The notes under the pieces were generated by a model. The model searched no databases and was not told the origin of the DNA. It saw only the letters and a program-made list of their open reading frames with translations. The translations under genes were made by a program, and so were the position numbers. From positions 5,828,001-5,892,000 of the forward strand of contig OW051497.1 of NCBI GenBank assembly GCA_932521035.1: a stretch of 64,000 nucleotides of DNA. The letters are read 5' to 3'. This stretch comes from Oscheius dolichura. Lineage: Eukaryota > Nematoda > Chromadorea > Rhabditida > Rhabditidae. Positions 38,501 to 57,733 of the stretch are shown here, piece after piece. Numbering within the stretch: the first letter of the stretch is position 1; each line of letters begins with the position of its first letter.

Positions 38501-41500
38501 TTTCCAGCATCTGATAATAGATTCTAACCTCACTTTTCATTCACAAACTCGAGCAGGTCTCTTTGGTTTTGTTTGAGACAAAAAACAGACGAGTAAATCT
38601 CTTGTGTTTCATGTATCTTAGCTTTCAAAATAAATTGCCAAATCGCATTCTCTTGTTTACGGGGTCTCTTCAATTCTTCAAAATATCTGTCACATTTGTT
38701 CCGTGCAATCTCTACGGACCTTTCACTAAACAGCTGAGTTCTGACGTTCTTACGTATTTGTTGTTTTCCCTGGCCTTTTTTATTTCTTTCTCCTCTGTTG
38801 ATTGTTATTTTAGGATGACCCCATCTGTCCTCTCTCCCGCTGCCCTTTCGCCACTCCTTCTACCAGAACTATCTTCGAGTCCATCTGTGTTTGCAACAAG
38901 CTTAATGTTGCCTAAGCCTTCTCATTTTTCGACACTCGCTCCAGCCCTTCGGCGCTCATAGAAACTTGAGAGATTTTTGATGTGAAACTCATTAGTTGAC
39001 TCTTCTCATTTGCTTCGCTTGAAAGCCTACATGCTCTCCTCGTTTTTTTGCGTACATCTCTCAGAATTCAGTGCTCACATTTTTTCTTCCTCTCGCAGGG
39101 AACTTCCCACATTTGTCGGAGCTTTTTAAAGAAGGGACGTCTTTGATTTTAAAGTCCATGGCCGTTTTTCCCTGTTTTTTTTTCCACTTGTTAAGCGTGT
39201 CAGATTGTGTTGTCCCCAGGGCTCCTGCAGCCTGGCTTGATAGCCGCGGATACCTCGAAAATCCGATTGATAGCCAGCTGTCAGCAAACGGGTTCTATTT
39301 TTTAAACCCGTGAGCCCATTCAAAGCGTTTATTTTCTTACATTTACCGGTTTAGCGACACGGGGTCGACACAGTACAGTCCCTGTTTGTCGGACCGTTCA
39401 CCGCTGCCCTAATCCCGTAATCACCTGTTTTCCCCGGGACGCTCTCTCGCTACGAACTGTCTTCTCTGACACATTAAAATTAAAGCCTGCGCTGCCCAAA
39501 ATCAAAATCTATTGTTTTGGTTTTTATTTGTCCAGGCTGCGCTGCTACATGAATCAGCTCCCCTCTGGGTCATTTATTGATGAAAAATTGCTTTCAATTT
39601 AACTCTCGAAAAGACAATTTTTCTTTTCTTTTTTTTGACACCGAATTGAAATAGCCCACCTTTTCTCGGGCGCATATGACTCTTGGTGGTTTTTTCTGGA
39701 CCATTCGAATATTTCTATATCCCGCGCATATTCCACATAACCCCTCCACTCCGCCCTAAACAAATGGCCTCAGGCCGCAAATGTCTTCTGTCTACGCGTT
39801 TCCGCAGAACGCATATGAACGTTTTGTTACTGGTTGTAGAAGCTTTCTATTCACTAAGAGACTGGGCCTTGTGTGCATCTACGCGTGAATGCAGGCGAGG
39901 AGTGCTACGTTGTGTTCCGCAATGTCTACTCAGTAGGAGAAGGGGATCTTGGAAGTCAACAGACTTGTTTAGTGCATACTATCTCTACGATCTCTCATTC
40001 TCTTCTTCTTTTTCGCTGAGTCACATGGTCTTGGACAACGGTCCAAGTAGTTTCTTGACTTTTACGGGTCAAAAGGTTTTGTTTTCACGTCAAACAACAC
40101 ACTCTTCGCCCACCTTTATTTACCTATCAATCTTTTTCTTCAATTCTCCTGCGCGTAAACTCCGCAAACCCTCATGCCTTCTTACGCCTACTCTTTCAAA
40201 TGTCCGGAAAACAATCACATGGTTTCTGGGGACCAGTCTTTGACTTCTTTGAATGCTTTTGGAACCTCGGCCCACTCAGTTTTGACATTAGAAATTCATC
40301 TCGCGTCCTGTAGTGTAAAGCTTTTTGACCGTCTCGAAAGGTCCCTCACTGTAATGTCTCTCAGCCCAACGCATCCCTTTATGCCATCCCCGTTGTCTTT
40401 ATCTCTGCCTATACGGTTTCTTACTTTGCATATCTATAGCTGTTTTGGACGTTCCCTTTGATAACCTAACTATTTCCGTTTTTTGATTCGCCAGGGCCGA
40501 CCGACCATCCCACCGATTATGGCAGTATTCTCATCGCGGTCCATAAGCAATAAAAGTAAATATATCCCCTTTCCCATTATTCCAATCATATACCGTACAT
40601 CGTAACCTCTTTTCATTTGAAGTAGTAACAGACAGCGTCATACTGGCATTTAGTACTGGCCATTACTTCTTTTTCCTCCGTTCGCGGTCTCTATTTTGAA
40701 TACTGGACAGCAAAATGGTAGAGAATTTGAGACTAACTAGGTTCGGAAGTGTGCGGTTCCGTTGTTCTTTGCCTCAAGTCTGTCACGTAGCGGTGGATTG
40801 CTTCGCTCCAAGAAATTCCTTAAAAACATAATAAGGCCTGGGCAATCATCTCTAGATCATTATTACGCCCAGGGCGTTCTTGAAACTTCAGCTTCGCTCA
40901 TCGAGTGAGAGAAGACCGCCCACGTTCCTGTTCGGGACAAGAGGGTTTTCGCTTCTCCTCCAACTTAACACTGTGGCCTTAGCATCTTCAACATTGTGGG
41001 AAAACATATGTGGGTCGCATCGGGCCGAATGGGAATCGCTGGCTGTGAGCATTTCGTTTCCGACTGCCGCTGTTTGGGTTCCCCTGTTTGCTTACCTTCT
41101 AATGAAGCCACCGTATGAGAAGCAAGCTCTGCTCGACACATGCGCACCCTTTGACACGGTCAAGAGTTTCATTTCGCTTCCAAACGGCCATTTCAATTCC
41201 GCAATTTTCATCTTCCCTCGACTGCTCTCCTCCCCTCGGCCCGCATATCGTTATTGCGCTGGCTGACTATGGCCACGATATAATGCCTTTTGCCCTCCTT
41301 ACGTCGTGAACTGCAAAATTCGACCACTACTCATCTGTGACCTCCGTTATACTCGCTAAGCTCCAGAAAGTGACGCCCACCCATTGTTCGATGTTGCCTT
41401 ACAAAGATGGACACTGCTCCTCGCTTAGCCAAAACAAAGAGTGCCCTCCTCCCATATCAATACGCTTATCGAACCTTCGACTTTCCCTGTGGCCCCAAAG

Positions 41501-42991
41501 CAATGCATTTTTATGGTTTCTTACATCCTCATGTTACACTCGAACACAGACTGGGCCTTTAGAATTTCTGCGCAGCTTGTCTCTCCCTCTTTTTCATACA
41601 TTTTGCACGTGTCGAAAATCCGCTAATTTGCCTCTTGTTAGCATTTATGGCAAAAGTCGAAGCAATTATCGGGAATGTGTCGCAAAATTAGTCGTCGCGA
41701 CGTTTCTGACCATCACGGAAGAAGCACTTTTTCCGGCTTTCATCTGACTGGAACTCTCCTTTTTTCAACCAGTCTCATATTTCTAACTTTCCGATTAATA
41801 GGAAATATAACGGTAGTAGGTCTAATTCAACCAGGTAAAACTCTCACGTGAGCTTAATAATCTTATCGAAGACCTCATTATACGCTGCTTTATGTTTCGC
41901 CGTCATGCCGAGCTCGACTTTAATCTCGGCTTTTGCCTTTGCCTATTGTTTAATTAAGGGAACTTACCTTTTTTCTTATTATTCAATTTACCCGGTTGTC
42001 TTCTGCAATTATTCTCGAATGCGGAAGAGGACATTCTGCTTTCTGCAGAAGCTCTTGCTTATCTTGTTTGTTATCTCAAACAGTCGTTAAAAGTTTCGTT
42101 TGTTTGGCCAGAATCTCTCTAGTTGTTCCACCACTATTGATCTCCGCTCTAATTCTTATTTCCGCTCAACTACCGTTCATTCGACCACTTGAGGTAAGAC
42201 GAAGTGACCAGAAAAATGTGGTCAAGTTTGAGCCCGTTCTAAAAGGCCATTGCAAGCAGCGAGGGATTGCCGAAAAAAACTTGTTGCAAGTGACACAAAC
42301 TAGGCAGATCTGATTGCTCGTCTCGAGGCAAGGAAGGGGGTAGGAGAGCGAGCGAAAGGGGGCATTCCCAAAAGTGACCGACGCCAAGTGAAACCGGTTG
42401 TCCTTTATCGATTTGCTCTTATTCAAATCGCATGATATTTTCTCTCTCATTCCGTTTTCCTCAGCTGGACATGGCACCGGCTGTAGGGGAAAGACGGCAC
42501 ATTGGAATCCATTGTAATCAGATTAGTTGACTTTTTTCTGCCCACGGACCAACGAGCAGTAGCAATTCGCCTAACTGATCCTGCCACTTGTCTTTTCCAT
42601 AACCTTATTTGTCCGTCAATTTCTGCCACTTCTTCCCATCCCCAGTCAATCCCCAGCCGAGGTGCATTTGGCATCACTTGTTCGCCCGACTAATTATCAC
42701 TTCGATAGCTCTTATCACCTGTTTCATCATGGATTTTCATCGGCTTACTGGCTACTGTCCCAGCGGTTCCCCTACCGTATCACTCTTTTCCCCGATATTC
42801 TCATGGTTTATTCTATTGTTAACTGTGGGAAAGTTACTATACACCACTTTTAAGCAATCGAAGAATCCCTCTCACGATTTTTTTCTATCTTACACGTCAG
42901 TACAATTCGCTCTTTTTCAGCCGCCGGAGGGCATGGTATAATAAGAAAAGAGAAGAAATTGTGAGTCAACTATTCCCAGACAGGGCCACTC
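35573..42991. other. gene-poor pyrimidine-rich tract upstream of PLC-beta
   Basis: No supportable gene. Several plus-strand frames are long (for example 39683-40243, 186 codons), but they are Ser/Phe/Leu/Pro-rich because the strand is C/T-rich, and show no domain or codon pattern. From about 38.2 to 42.7 kb purines fall to roughly a third on the plus strand in lines counted by eye. This is what nematode introns look like on the sense strand, so a long 5' intron of the PLC-beta gene is plausible. No tRNA, rRNA or repeat array was seen. Confidence 0.5.
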
Positions 42992-51019
<8,028 letters not shown>

Positions 51020-51878
51020 CTACCACTATCCCTGCCATACTGCCTTCGTATTCCCCTTTAGTCAAACAGGTACCCCTCTCCACTTCATCCGTGCCAACCG
51101 CCCTTCACACTTCTTTGTGATTAACGACACAAGTTTTAATAGGTATAAGCTTATATTATCCCTCGAAATCCGGTAAAGAATACAATGTATTTGTGCCCGG
51201 TGTACCGTAGAGTAGAGTCCTTGCCTAGTGCCTGATGGCATATTCACCTCATCCCCACCAAGTAGTGTCTTATTTTTGTCTGCCCTACAGGATCAGAGGC
51301 GGCAGCCTTCTATGTCTCCGATTCTGCTTATCTCGCTCACTCTCGAATGCGATTAATGTGTATTTGTTTCTTTTTTCCACTTCCGCTAAAATCTGAAAAC
51401 ATTTTCCAAGCTCACTTCGGTTCACCTCACGTTGTAGACAAGCCTCCATTGCAACCATTCCATGCACTTCTACTTATTTCTCTTTTTTGCGTAGTCTAAG
51501 TTATTATTGGAACCCCTATGTTCTCTTCAGGTTTGGCATAGAAAAAGAGATTTATTGTGCGATAATATAACGGTTCATTCATATTTATATTATATAAAAT
51601 GGCAGTAATAAACCCGTTGCATTTATAAAGCTTTAAAAGTATTGCTAAAGTTTGGCAGCATATCACGGACTTTCACATCTGAAAATCTTTTGTTGGGCTT
51701 TAGACTCTCTTAATTTAGTCACAGGCACGGCGATCTGCACGCTCCTCTTGTCTTTTTACTACCTGTTATAGGGAGGCTAATAATAAGGCTTATTTTAACG
51801 AGCTTTCATCATTAGGGGGAGCGAAAGTTCACAAAAGCTGACGTGGTTATTGGGCCCCTTACGATGGACTATTTCTGT
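51020..51878. other. PLC-beta 3' UTR and convergent spacer
   Basis: Nothing coding was recognised. The first few hundred bases should be the PLC-beta 3' UTR. An AT-rich stretch (51540-51630) with ATAATATAAC and TAATAAA-like motifs is a plausible poly(A) region. The minus-strand granulin gene ends at 51879. Confidence 0.45.
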
Positions 51879-52257
51879 TCACGTCTGACGCGTGCAGCTT
51901 ATTCCAATTGCTCTCTATAAATGATAACTACCACTTACCCTGGAACACGCCTTATCCGTACATGAGAACCCTGGCGGACAGCAATAGTCGGACTGTGTGC
52001 AGCACGTTCCTTTGACAAATGGACAACAGCCTGTAATTTGTTGGCAATGCCACCTCTGCCTACACTCATTTACCCCATTGCCCGCTTTTGAAATGACAGC
52101 ACGTAGCGTAGTCATCACATTGCAGCGTGCCTTTTGGGTCACAGAGATTCGGCTTCTGGCACAGGCAGATTGCACAAACTATTGAGAGAAAGCATCAGAA
52201 GGCATAGTAGAATAACCCACGTGATAGGAAAAGTAACGTTAGAAAATAGAATTTCAT
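51879..52257 (-). CDS. small secreted protein with one granulin domain
   Basis: The ATG at 52257 starts a signal peptide (MKFYFLTLLFLS). A short intron leads to LCAICLCQKPNLCDP and CDDYATCCHFKSGQWG. A second intron (GTAAATG...TTACAG) brings in CCPFVKGTCCTQSDYCCPPG, and a third leads to a short tail with CTRQT and stop. The CC...CCPF..G.CC....YCCP..F.C spacing is the granulin/epithelin fold, a stack of beta hairpins held by disulfides. The mature chain is only about 75 residues, one domain, whereas C. elegans PGRN-1 has three. Granulins are secreted growth or lysosomal modulators; single-domain granulins of parasitic flukes act on host tissue. Whether this one is digestive, defensive or signalling cannot be told. 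An ACTGATAAG motif lies just upstream. Confidence 0.8.
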
Positions 52258-52285
52258 GGGAGGAATCAATAGCGGTGGCAACAGA

Positions 52286-52294
52286 CTTATCAGT
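52286..52294 (-). promoter_or_regulatory. GATA-type site (ACTGATAAG) upstream of the granulin gene
   Basis: The minus-strand motif ACTGATAAG begins about 37 bases before the granulin ATG. In Caenorhabditis this is the consensus for the intestinal GATA factors ELT-2/ELT-7, suggesting gut expression. A single short match in AT-rich DNA can occur by chance. Confidence 0.4.
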
Positions 52295-52461
52295 TAAACA
52301 AGATTATCACGAATGGGAACAATAATCGGCAATCAGAACGATGTTTTCGTCACGTTTTAATGGCTAGTTAGCCCTTTCTACCTCATCGTTTATTCTGAAC
52401 AGCCCTTCTGTCCTCTGTCGATGTGATTGAAAGTAGTGCCTGTAGTGCAAATTACAAACTT

Positions 52462-52467
52462 TTTATT
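52462..52467 (-). terminator. poly(A) signal of the flavin monooxygenase gene
   Basis: AATAAA on the minus strand 51 bases after the monooxygenase stop codon, followed by A/T-rich sequence. It leaves about 200 bases to the granulin start. Confidence 0.6.
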
Positions 52468-52518
52468 TACAAACAGCACCATCGATTCACCCCTCAGCAA
52501 ATAATATTTACGATAGAA

Positions 52519-54629
52519 CTACAATATCGTTGTCATGTCATACTGCAGATCAAACCACAACAACATGAACGAGAAAGATATAAAGAAGACCAGACATGTT
52601 AGGAAATAGACAGGCGCAGCCGTTAAAGCCGAGCCATACCACAGTAGTCCTGAGCTGAGCAGAAGACACGTCCAACCGGCAATCCACTTCATCGAGGCGT
52701 ATCGGAAGTATTCATCCTGAAATCTATGACATCAACAGAAAAGCAGAGTATACCGTTGTTCCCCGCTTTTTGTGCTTTCTTATTCTGCATTGTCGATTCT
52801 TTAGAGGTTTCTTTACTCTTTCGGAGACAGTCCTAATATATTTTTCGGCTTCTGGCCAGGAGTGGGGGCCGGTAAGGCGGTAGGCATAAGGAAGATTGGG
52901 TCCCATGAAAAGTTGAACAGCGAAGTTCGCATCCTTCCATAAAATCTGAAATTGTTTGCTCGGCAAGAAGTCAAATTCGTACTTTTTTCAAATTTGGACA
53001 GCAACCAATAATTGTAGCTATCTCATCCATGTATTTGACATAGTCCACCTGAAGATGTTTAGTGAATATCGGGGTTTGAAATCTACCTGTATTGTGTGCT
53101 TCATGCTGTTAAAGTAGCGTCGCCTCATCAATTTTCGTTTATGGGCTATGCCCTCCTTCATGACCGTTTTACTTGGCAGATGTACGGAACCCGCAAAAGT
53201 GCTTGCTACCCATCTCGCCTAAAATGGTTTTTAAAATACAACATAAATACTTTGACAGCACCTGCATTTCTGAAATAGGAGCAATGCTGCCAATTGGCTG
53301 AATGAGTCCGATCACACCAACAGTTGGATCATCTGGTGAGAAAACGAAGTTATACAGGTTTACTTCGTGGTTCTACAATCGCAAGAAAGTGGATGACAAC
53401 AAGAAAACGCTTATTACCTTGATGGGAACAACGCCTTCTTCCATGTACGGGAAATCAAATGTATATCCAGTGCAAAAAATGAAGACGTCGCATGGGAATT
53501 CCCTCCCTCCTCTGACTACAACAGAATTCTTCTTTAGTTCCTCAACATCTTCCTAAATGAGGAATCTTTGTGAACCACCGCAACCTTACAGTAATTGTTA
53601 TGTAGCCGGAACAAACGAGATTAGCTAAAGCGTCGTTGACTGTTGGGTGTTGCTGAAAGAAGCGGTGATTTGGTCTCAATCCATAGAGATCGTGGTCCAT
53701 CCTCTGTTGGCACCTATGCTCCATGAAGTCGTTGGCTACAGTCCAGGGAATGGTGTCCATAATCCAGTTGTAGTATCTGATACATGTTTTATTTCGTCGT
53801 GATACTAACCTAGTCATAAATTGGGTGTCATATGGCATTCCACCTTGAGCACATCTGTTGAATATCCAAGTTCCTCTTCTGGTTGAAATAGTCACCTAAC
53901 CGGGTGCTTTTTTAGTCTTCAACACCTACTGATTTCGCTATCTTTGCCAGGTCTACAGCTATATCAAGAGAGGAATTTCCAATTCCGAGAAGAAAAATGT
54001 CCTTTTCTTTGAAGCCATCGGCGTTGCGGTAAGACCACGCATGCATGGTTTTACCTTCGAACTGTTCTTGACCTATAAATACTGTCTAGGAACAATTTAT
54101 AAACAGACCTTTCAAGCTGGGCTGCTGAGGAGAAGCATGATGCCCGGTACACAGCATCAGCCTGTCGAAGAATTCCTCTCTTCCATTTTGTAGAATAACA
54201 TTCCATCCGTTTTCCTTCTTCTCTATCTGATATACACACCATTGGATTAATTCATTCCCTTACTTTTTTCACAGCAGTATTGAACTGTATGTGTTTCTTC
54301 AGATCAAAGGCTTCCGCGTACATGTGGAGGTATTCATTGACTTTTGAGTGGTGCATAAAATTAGCCCATTCGGCGGGAGGGGGAAAATCAGAGTAGGCCA
54401 TCATTTCCTTTGAGGTATTCACAACCGTTGTTTCCATCACAGTAGCCCCTATCTAAAAAAGAATATGCTCTTCGAATTGATTGCTCACTTCGGGTTCATT
54501 TGGCCTGTAGTTCCAGAGTCCTCCCAAATCAGCTGATTTCTCGTAACAGACAACATCCAAGCCTTCTTCTACACATGCTTTGATAGATGGAAGGCCAGAG
54601 GCACCAGCCCCGACCACGCAGACCCTCAT
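52519..54629 (-). CDS. flavin-containing monooxygenase
   Basis: The ATG at 54629 lies shortly after a T-rich AG and begins MRVCVVGAGASGLPSIKAC, the FAD-binding GxGxSG Rossmann motif. YEKSADLGGLWNYR follows. Later exons hold the FMO signature FEGKTMHAWSYR (FxGxxxHxxxY), the NADPH-binding GIGNSSLDIAVDL and the FCTGYTF motif. The last exons encode WPEAEKYIR and a C-terminal hydrophobic helix (YGSALTAAPVYFLTCLVFF) that would anchor it in the ER membrane, ending at 52519. FMOs use NADPH and O2 to oxygenate nucleophilic N and S groups in xenobiotics. C. elegans fmo-2 is linked to longevity and stress responses, but the specific orthologue cannot be decided here. About nine exons have short introns. 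Length is about 500-530 residues, normal for the family. Confidence 0.93.
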
Positions 54630-55430
54630 CTGCAGCCTAAAATAGCAGAAATTAGTGGTGGAAAATAACGGTTGGAGTGAGTTTAGGGGAGGGCTTGCGG
54701 TTTGGCGCCCGCTGGAGGCGGATTTCGGATGCGCGCTGACCTGGTTCCAGAACAACTTCACTATGATAGCGCCCGCAAATCGCACTCGTTTCCTCTTCTA
54801 CGGCACGTAGAAAACTTGTGTCGAGTATTTATGCATCAACGGCTGTTTCATTCTTATCTATCTTTGAATTGCACCTTGTCGCATGGCTTATTCCTTAGCA
54901 AGACTACTGTCAGAAGAGCGGGTACATCATTTCTTCAACATGGACAGATGTTTCTTACACAAACAAGATCTTTATTAATCATCTACTAGAAATGTTGGAG
55001 AAGAATACCACCCGCTGGACTGAGACCCGGTAGCCACTTTTTCTGGAAAATGTACGCTAAGTCAATCTAAAGGAGTCAATCTGGTCATACCTTTTTTAAT
55101 CTTATTTTTTCATTACGGCCCCTTCTCGTTCTCTCTTCCGCGTCTTCCTGCCCTTTTCTGCAAGCATGCACACTTTATTAAAATATTATGGTTTACCCAG
55201 TCTGTTCATTTTTGTAACACGTTCATTGACAGCAGTTCGGAGTTGTGGTTTTCCCGAATTGAAGAAAACTGGAAAAAAATGTGGATCTATCGGCGAAGAC
55301 CTATCCAAAGTTCATCAGATTGACAAGTACGCAAAACAGAATATCCAACATTTACTATGAGCTTTTATATTAAAAACGTCCAGTAAGCAAATCAATTCAA
55401 AATAGAGTAAAAGGGGTTGGCACCAATAAA
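54630..55430. other. spacer between FMO and nuclease-like genes
   Basis: No gene supported. A plus-strand frame of 64 codons at 55166-55360 has a Lys-rich tail but no recognisable feature. Part is probably the 3' UTR of the nuclease-like gene and the promoter of the FMO. Confidence 0.4.
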
Positions 55431-56820
55431 TTAACTCATAATAGGCACAGGTGGCACAAAAGCTGGGTTCGATACCATTTTGTAAACAGCTCTCATATTG
55501 AGTGGAGGATTTCTAACAGGAAATGGTGCCGGAGCGATAGGAGCCTTTGCGACAGGCTTTGGAGCAACAGCTCTGGGAGTTGCTGCCAGTTTTGGTGGTA
55601 CGGGAGACGGAGCAGCAACCTTGATATTGCTACGAGGTGGCGGTTTTGAAGCTAGTTTTACTGGAAAAGTACCTCATTGGCAAAAAGGAATAACTCACAG
55701 CTCAAGATGGTAATTCCAGTAAGGGCTCCGAGTTGAACACAACGGGTGAAGAATCCTCTATCAGGTAGCTAGATATTTAACAATAACCGGGAGTCTAGGA
55801 ACTTACCGGAGTGCAGAAGCTTCCAACAACTTGGGCTTTTTGCCCAGGCGGGATCAATTTGAGCTGTTCAATAAGGTATTGCTGGTTCATGGTCACCCCT
55901 TCATTATTATTCTAAACAGGTAATGCGCATTTCATAGGACAGCCTCTAACCACGATCGGAGCGGAGAAGAACTCCAGGAAAGTCATTGAGTCGGGAATTG
56001 TATCCTCCACCAGTATAGTATATCTATTCGCTATCGGATTCAACACCATGTAGGTGGCTTCAGCCATAGCTTTCTATAAAAGTGATAAAGAGGAATGAGA
56101 AGGCCTACCCCATCCCTGAAGTAGACAATGCTTTGGAGAATGCTAATCGGCCGACTGGGATACTTCTTCTGTTCTTCTTCTTCATTGTAATCCTCGTCGT
56201 ATGCTTCCTCGTCAGAAGCCTCTTGATCGTCCGGATAAGTAAAACTGAAAACTGAACTTAATGGTTTTTAGAGTATACGCATACACAAAGAGGAATTGAA
56301 GGTCGTAGTTGCCCTCTCTCATGTCTCGTTTTCTTTTCTTCTCAAGTGAGCCCAATCCCTGGTTGACCTGTGCCCATTAAATATGAGAAATAGTAAAAAA
56401 AGATAGGTACTCTGGCATGTTGAGGAAAGAAATTATCACGATGAGTTCCGCCATTTAGACATTTTGGTATGATGTGTCCTGCATGATCACCAGGGCATCC
56501 TAAGGGTCTTATAAATTTTCGGATAGCTTCACTCGGTACTTTTCCTGATATCAATCATCTGTATCAACTAATTCTATTAAACCAACCGTCCCCCAGTTTG
56601 TCAACATTTTTAATCAGCCCGAACGCTAGTCGCATTCGTTGATGTCCAGTAAGTTCCCGTTTCACATGAGGATAGAAATGCCCATCAGAATCTCTTCTCA
56701 CCTCTGGAAGCATTTGGGGTCCTGTTCCCCCGTCTGTTTCATAGAATCCTAATAATTGTGCATTTCTGGTATAAAGGATCACTCACTCCTATTCAAAAGA
56801 TGCACTCCACGAACCGGCAT
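55431..56820 (-). CDS. DNA/RNA non-specific endonuclease-like protein with a Pro/Ala-rich tail
   Basis: The chain starts near an ATG at 56820 (MPVRGVHLLNR) and joins by a 38-base intron to FYETDGGTGPQMLPE. A further exon leads to the segment GCPGDHAGHIIPKCLNGG followed by NFFPQ. The D-x-GH(I)I...GG...N-(x)-x-PQ pattern is that of His-Asn (beta-beta-alpha metal) endonucleases of the DNA/RNA non-specific type, with the catalytic His in AGH and the metal-binding Asn in NFFPQ. After it come a basic stretch (KKRKRDM), a very acidic region (DEEAYDEDYNEEEEQ) and two further ordered segments. A tail rich in Pro, Ala and Lys (SPVPPKLAATPRAVAPKP) ends at 55431. No signal peptide is apparent. Nuclease assignment rests on the motif; activity, substrate and localisation are unknown. 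The residues 9-60 joins are inferred from frame. Confidence 0.65.
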
Positions 56821-57078
56821 ATTGCCAGAGAAGGGCTGCTACTGGAAAGGTGTGTTAAAATTAATTATAGATAAAAATTCCATGAGATGAAACGCAAGGG
56901 GAAAAAAAAAACGCAAGGGGAGGAGCAATGGTGAGAAATTGAAATTTTCGCACCCCGTGTCACGTGGCGATGGCAGGCAGAAATGCAAGCATTCTCTGGT
57001 GATAAGCCCCACCTAAACTCTCCCCTGTCCAACCTTCTCGTTCCAGTTCTCATCATTCCACATTCTAATTTTACAGAA
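56821..57078. promoter_or_regulatory. short divergent promoter region
   Basis: 258 bases lie between the starts of the minus-strand nuclease-like gene and the plus-strand small protein. Just before the latter's ATG, TTTTACAG ends two bases upstream, so that transcript is probably trans-spliced. Confidence 0.45.
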
Positions 57079-57733
57079 ATGGCCGCCATTGCTGGAGCTA
57101 TTGTTGCTACTCCCATCATTGGAATGTTCTGTAATGATCTCAACAGCTATGAGGTTATCGCCAATTTGGAGGTTGCCAATCGTACCAGGTTTGAGTGTTT
57201 TGGGCCTGGTCTTAACTTGGCTATTCCTTACCAATTAATGATATTTTCTTTAGCTATTTCATGACTCTGGCTGACTATAAGATGGAAAGGGGGGTAGCCC
57301 AGCATCCGCCGATGAATATTGGAGCTGGCGAGACTCTTCGTTGTGTAAGTTCAGCTCGTCTCACTTAACTTTATCTTTAGGGATTTCACAAAGTCAACTG
57401 GTCAGTTTATGGAGTTCAGGGTGAGATCATCTGGCAGCTGGATGCCCAAACCAAAATCGAAATCTGGTTTTATGTGCACTATAACAGCCTCGTCAATTTT
57501 GAAGATAACGAGCTGCGACTTGACATTGTCACGAATGGAGAGAGAAAATGGAGTAAGCGCGGTTTCATGTTAGGAATGACATTTATCAGGTAAAATCTGC
57601 GGAGACAAGTTGGTAACAATCAGCAATGGAGACGTTACTGTGAAAGGAACCATCGGTATATTTCACTCTTTCAAAACGACCTCTCCTTTTAGGCAATGCC
57701 AATCATTCTACTATTCGCATCGATATCTTTTAG
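57079..57733 (+). CDS. small protein, possible actinoporin/fruit-body-lectin-type fold
   Basis: Five exons give about 160 residues. The hydrophobic N-terminus (MAAIAGAIVATPIIGMFC) is followed by a likely beta-sandwich: IANLEVANRT, MNIGAGETLRCGFHKVNW, YGVQGEIIWQL, IEIWFYVHYNSL and LRLDIVTNGERKW. The order (an N-terminal helix, a strand ending in a VxNxT-like turn, a PPxxxxxGE turn, a GVxGxxxxxL strand and a xIxxxYxVxYN strand) loosely recalls actinoporins and fungal fruit-body lectins. The Trp-rich lipid-binding loop of actinoporins is absent. This is a weak fold guess, not a family assignment. There is no obvious cleavable signal. Exon joins keep frame through introns of 34-60 bases. It is transcribed away from the nuclease-like gene. 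Confidence 0.5.

Noticed and set aside
39683..40243. 186-codon plus-strand frame
   Set aside because: Ser/Phe/Leu-rich as expected from a C/T-rich strand, no domain, no paired splice sites or codon pattern.
55440..55480. GGTTCGATACC resembling a tRNA B box
   Set aside because: No A box, acceptor stem or anticodon arm; it lies in the coding tail of the nuclease-like gene.
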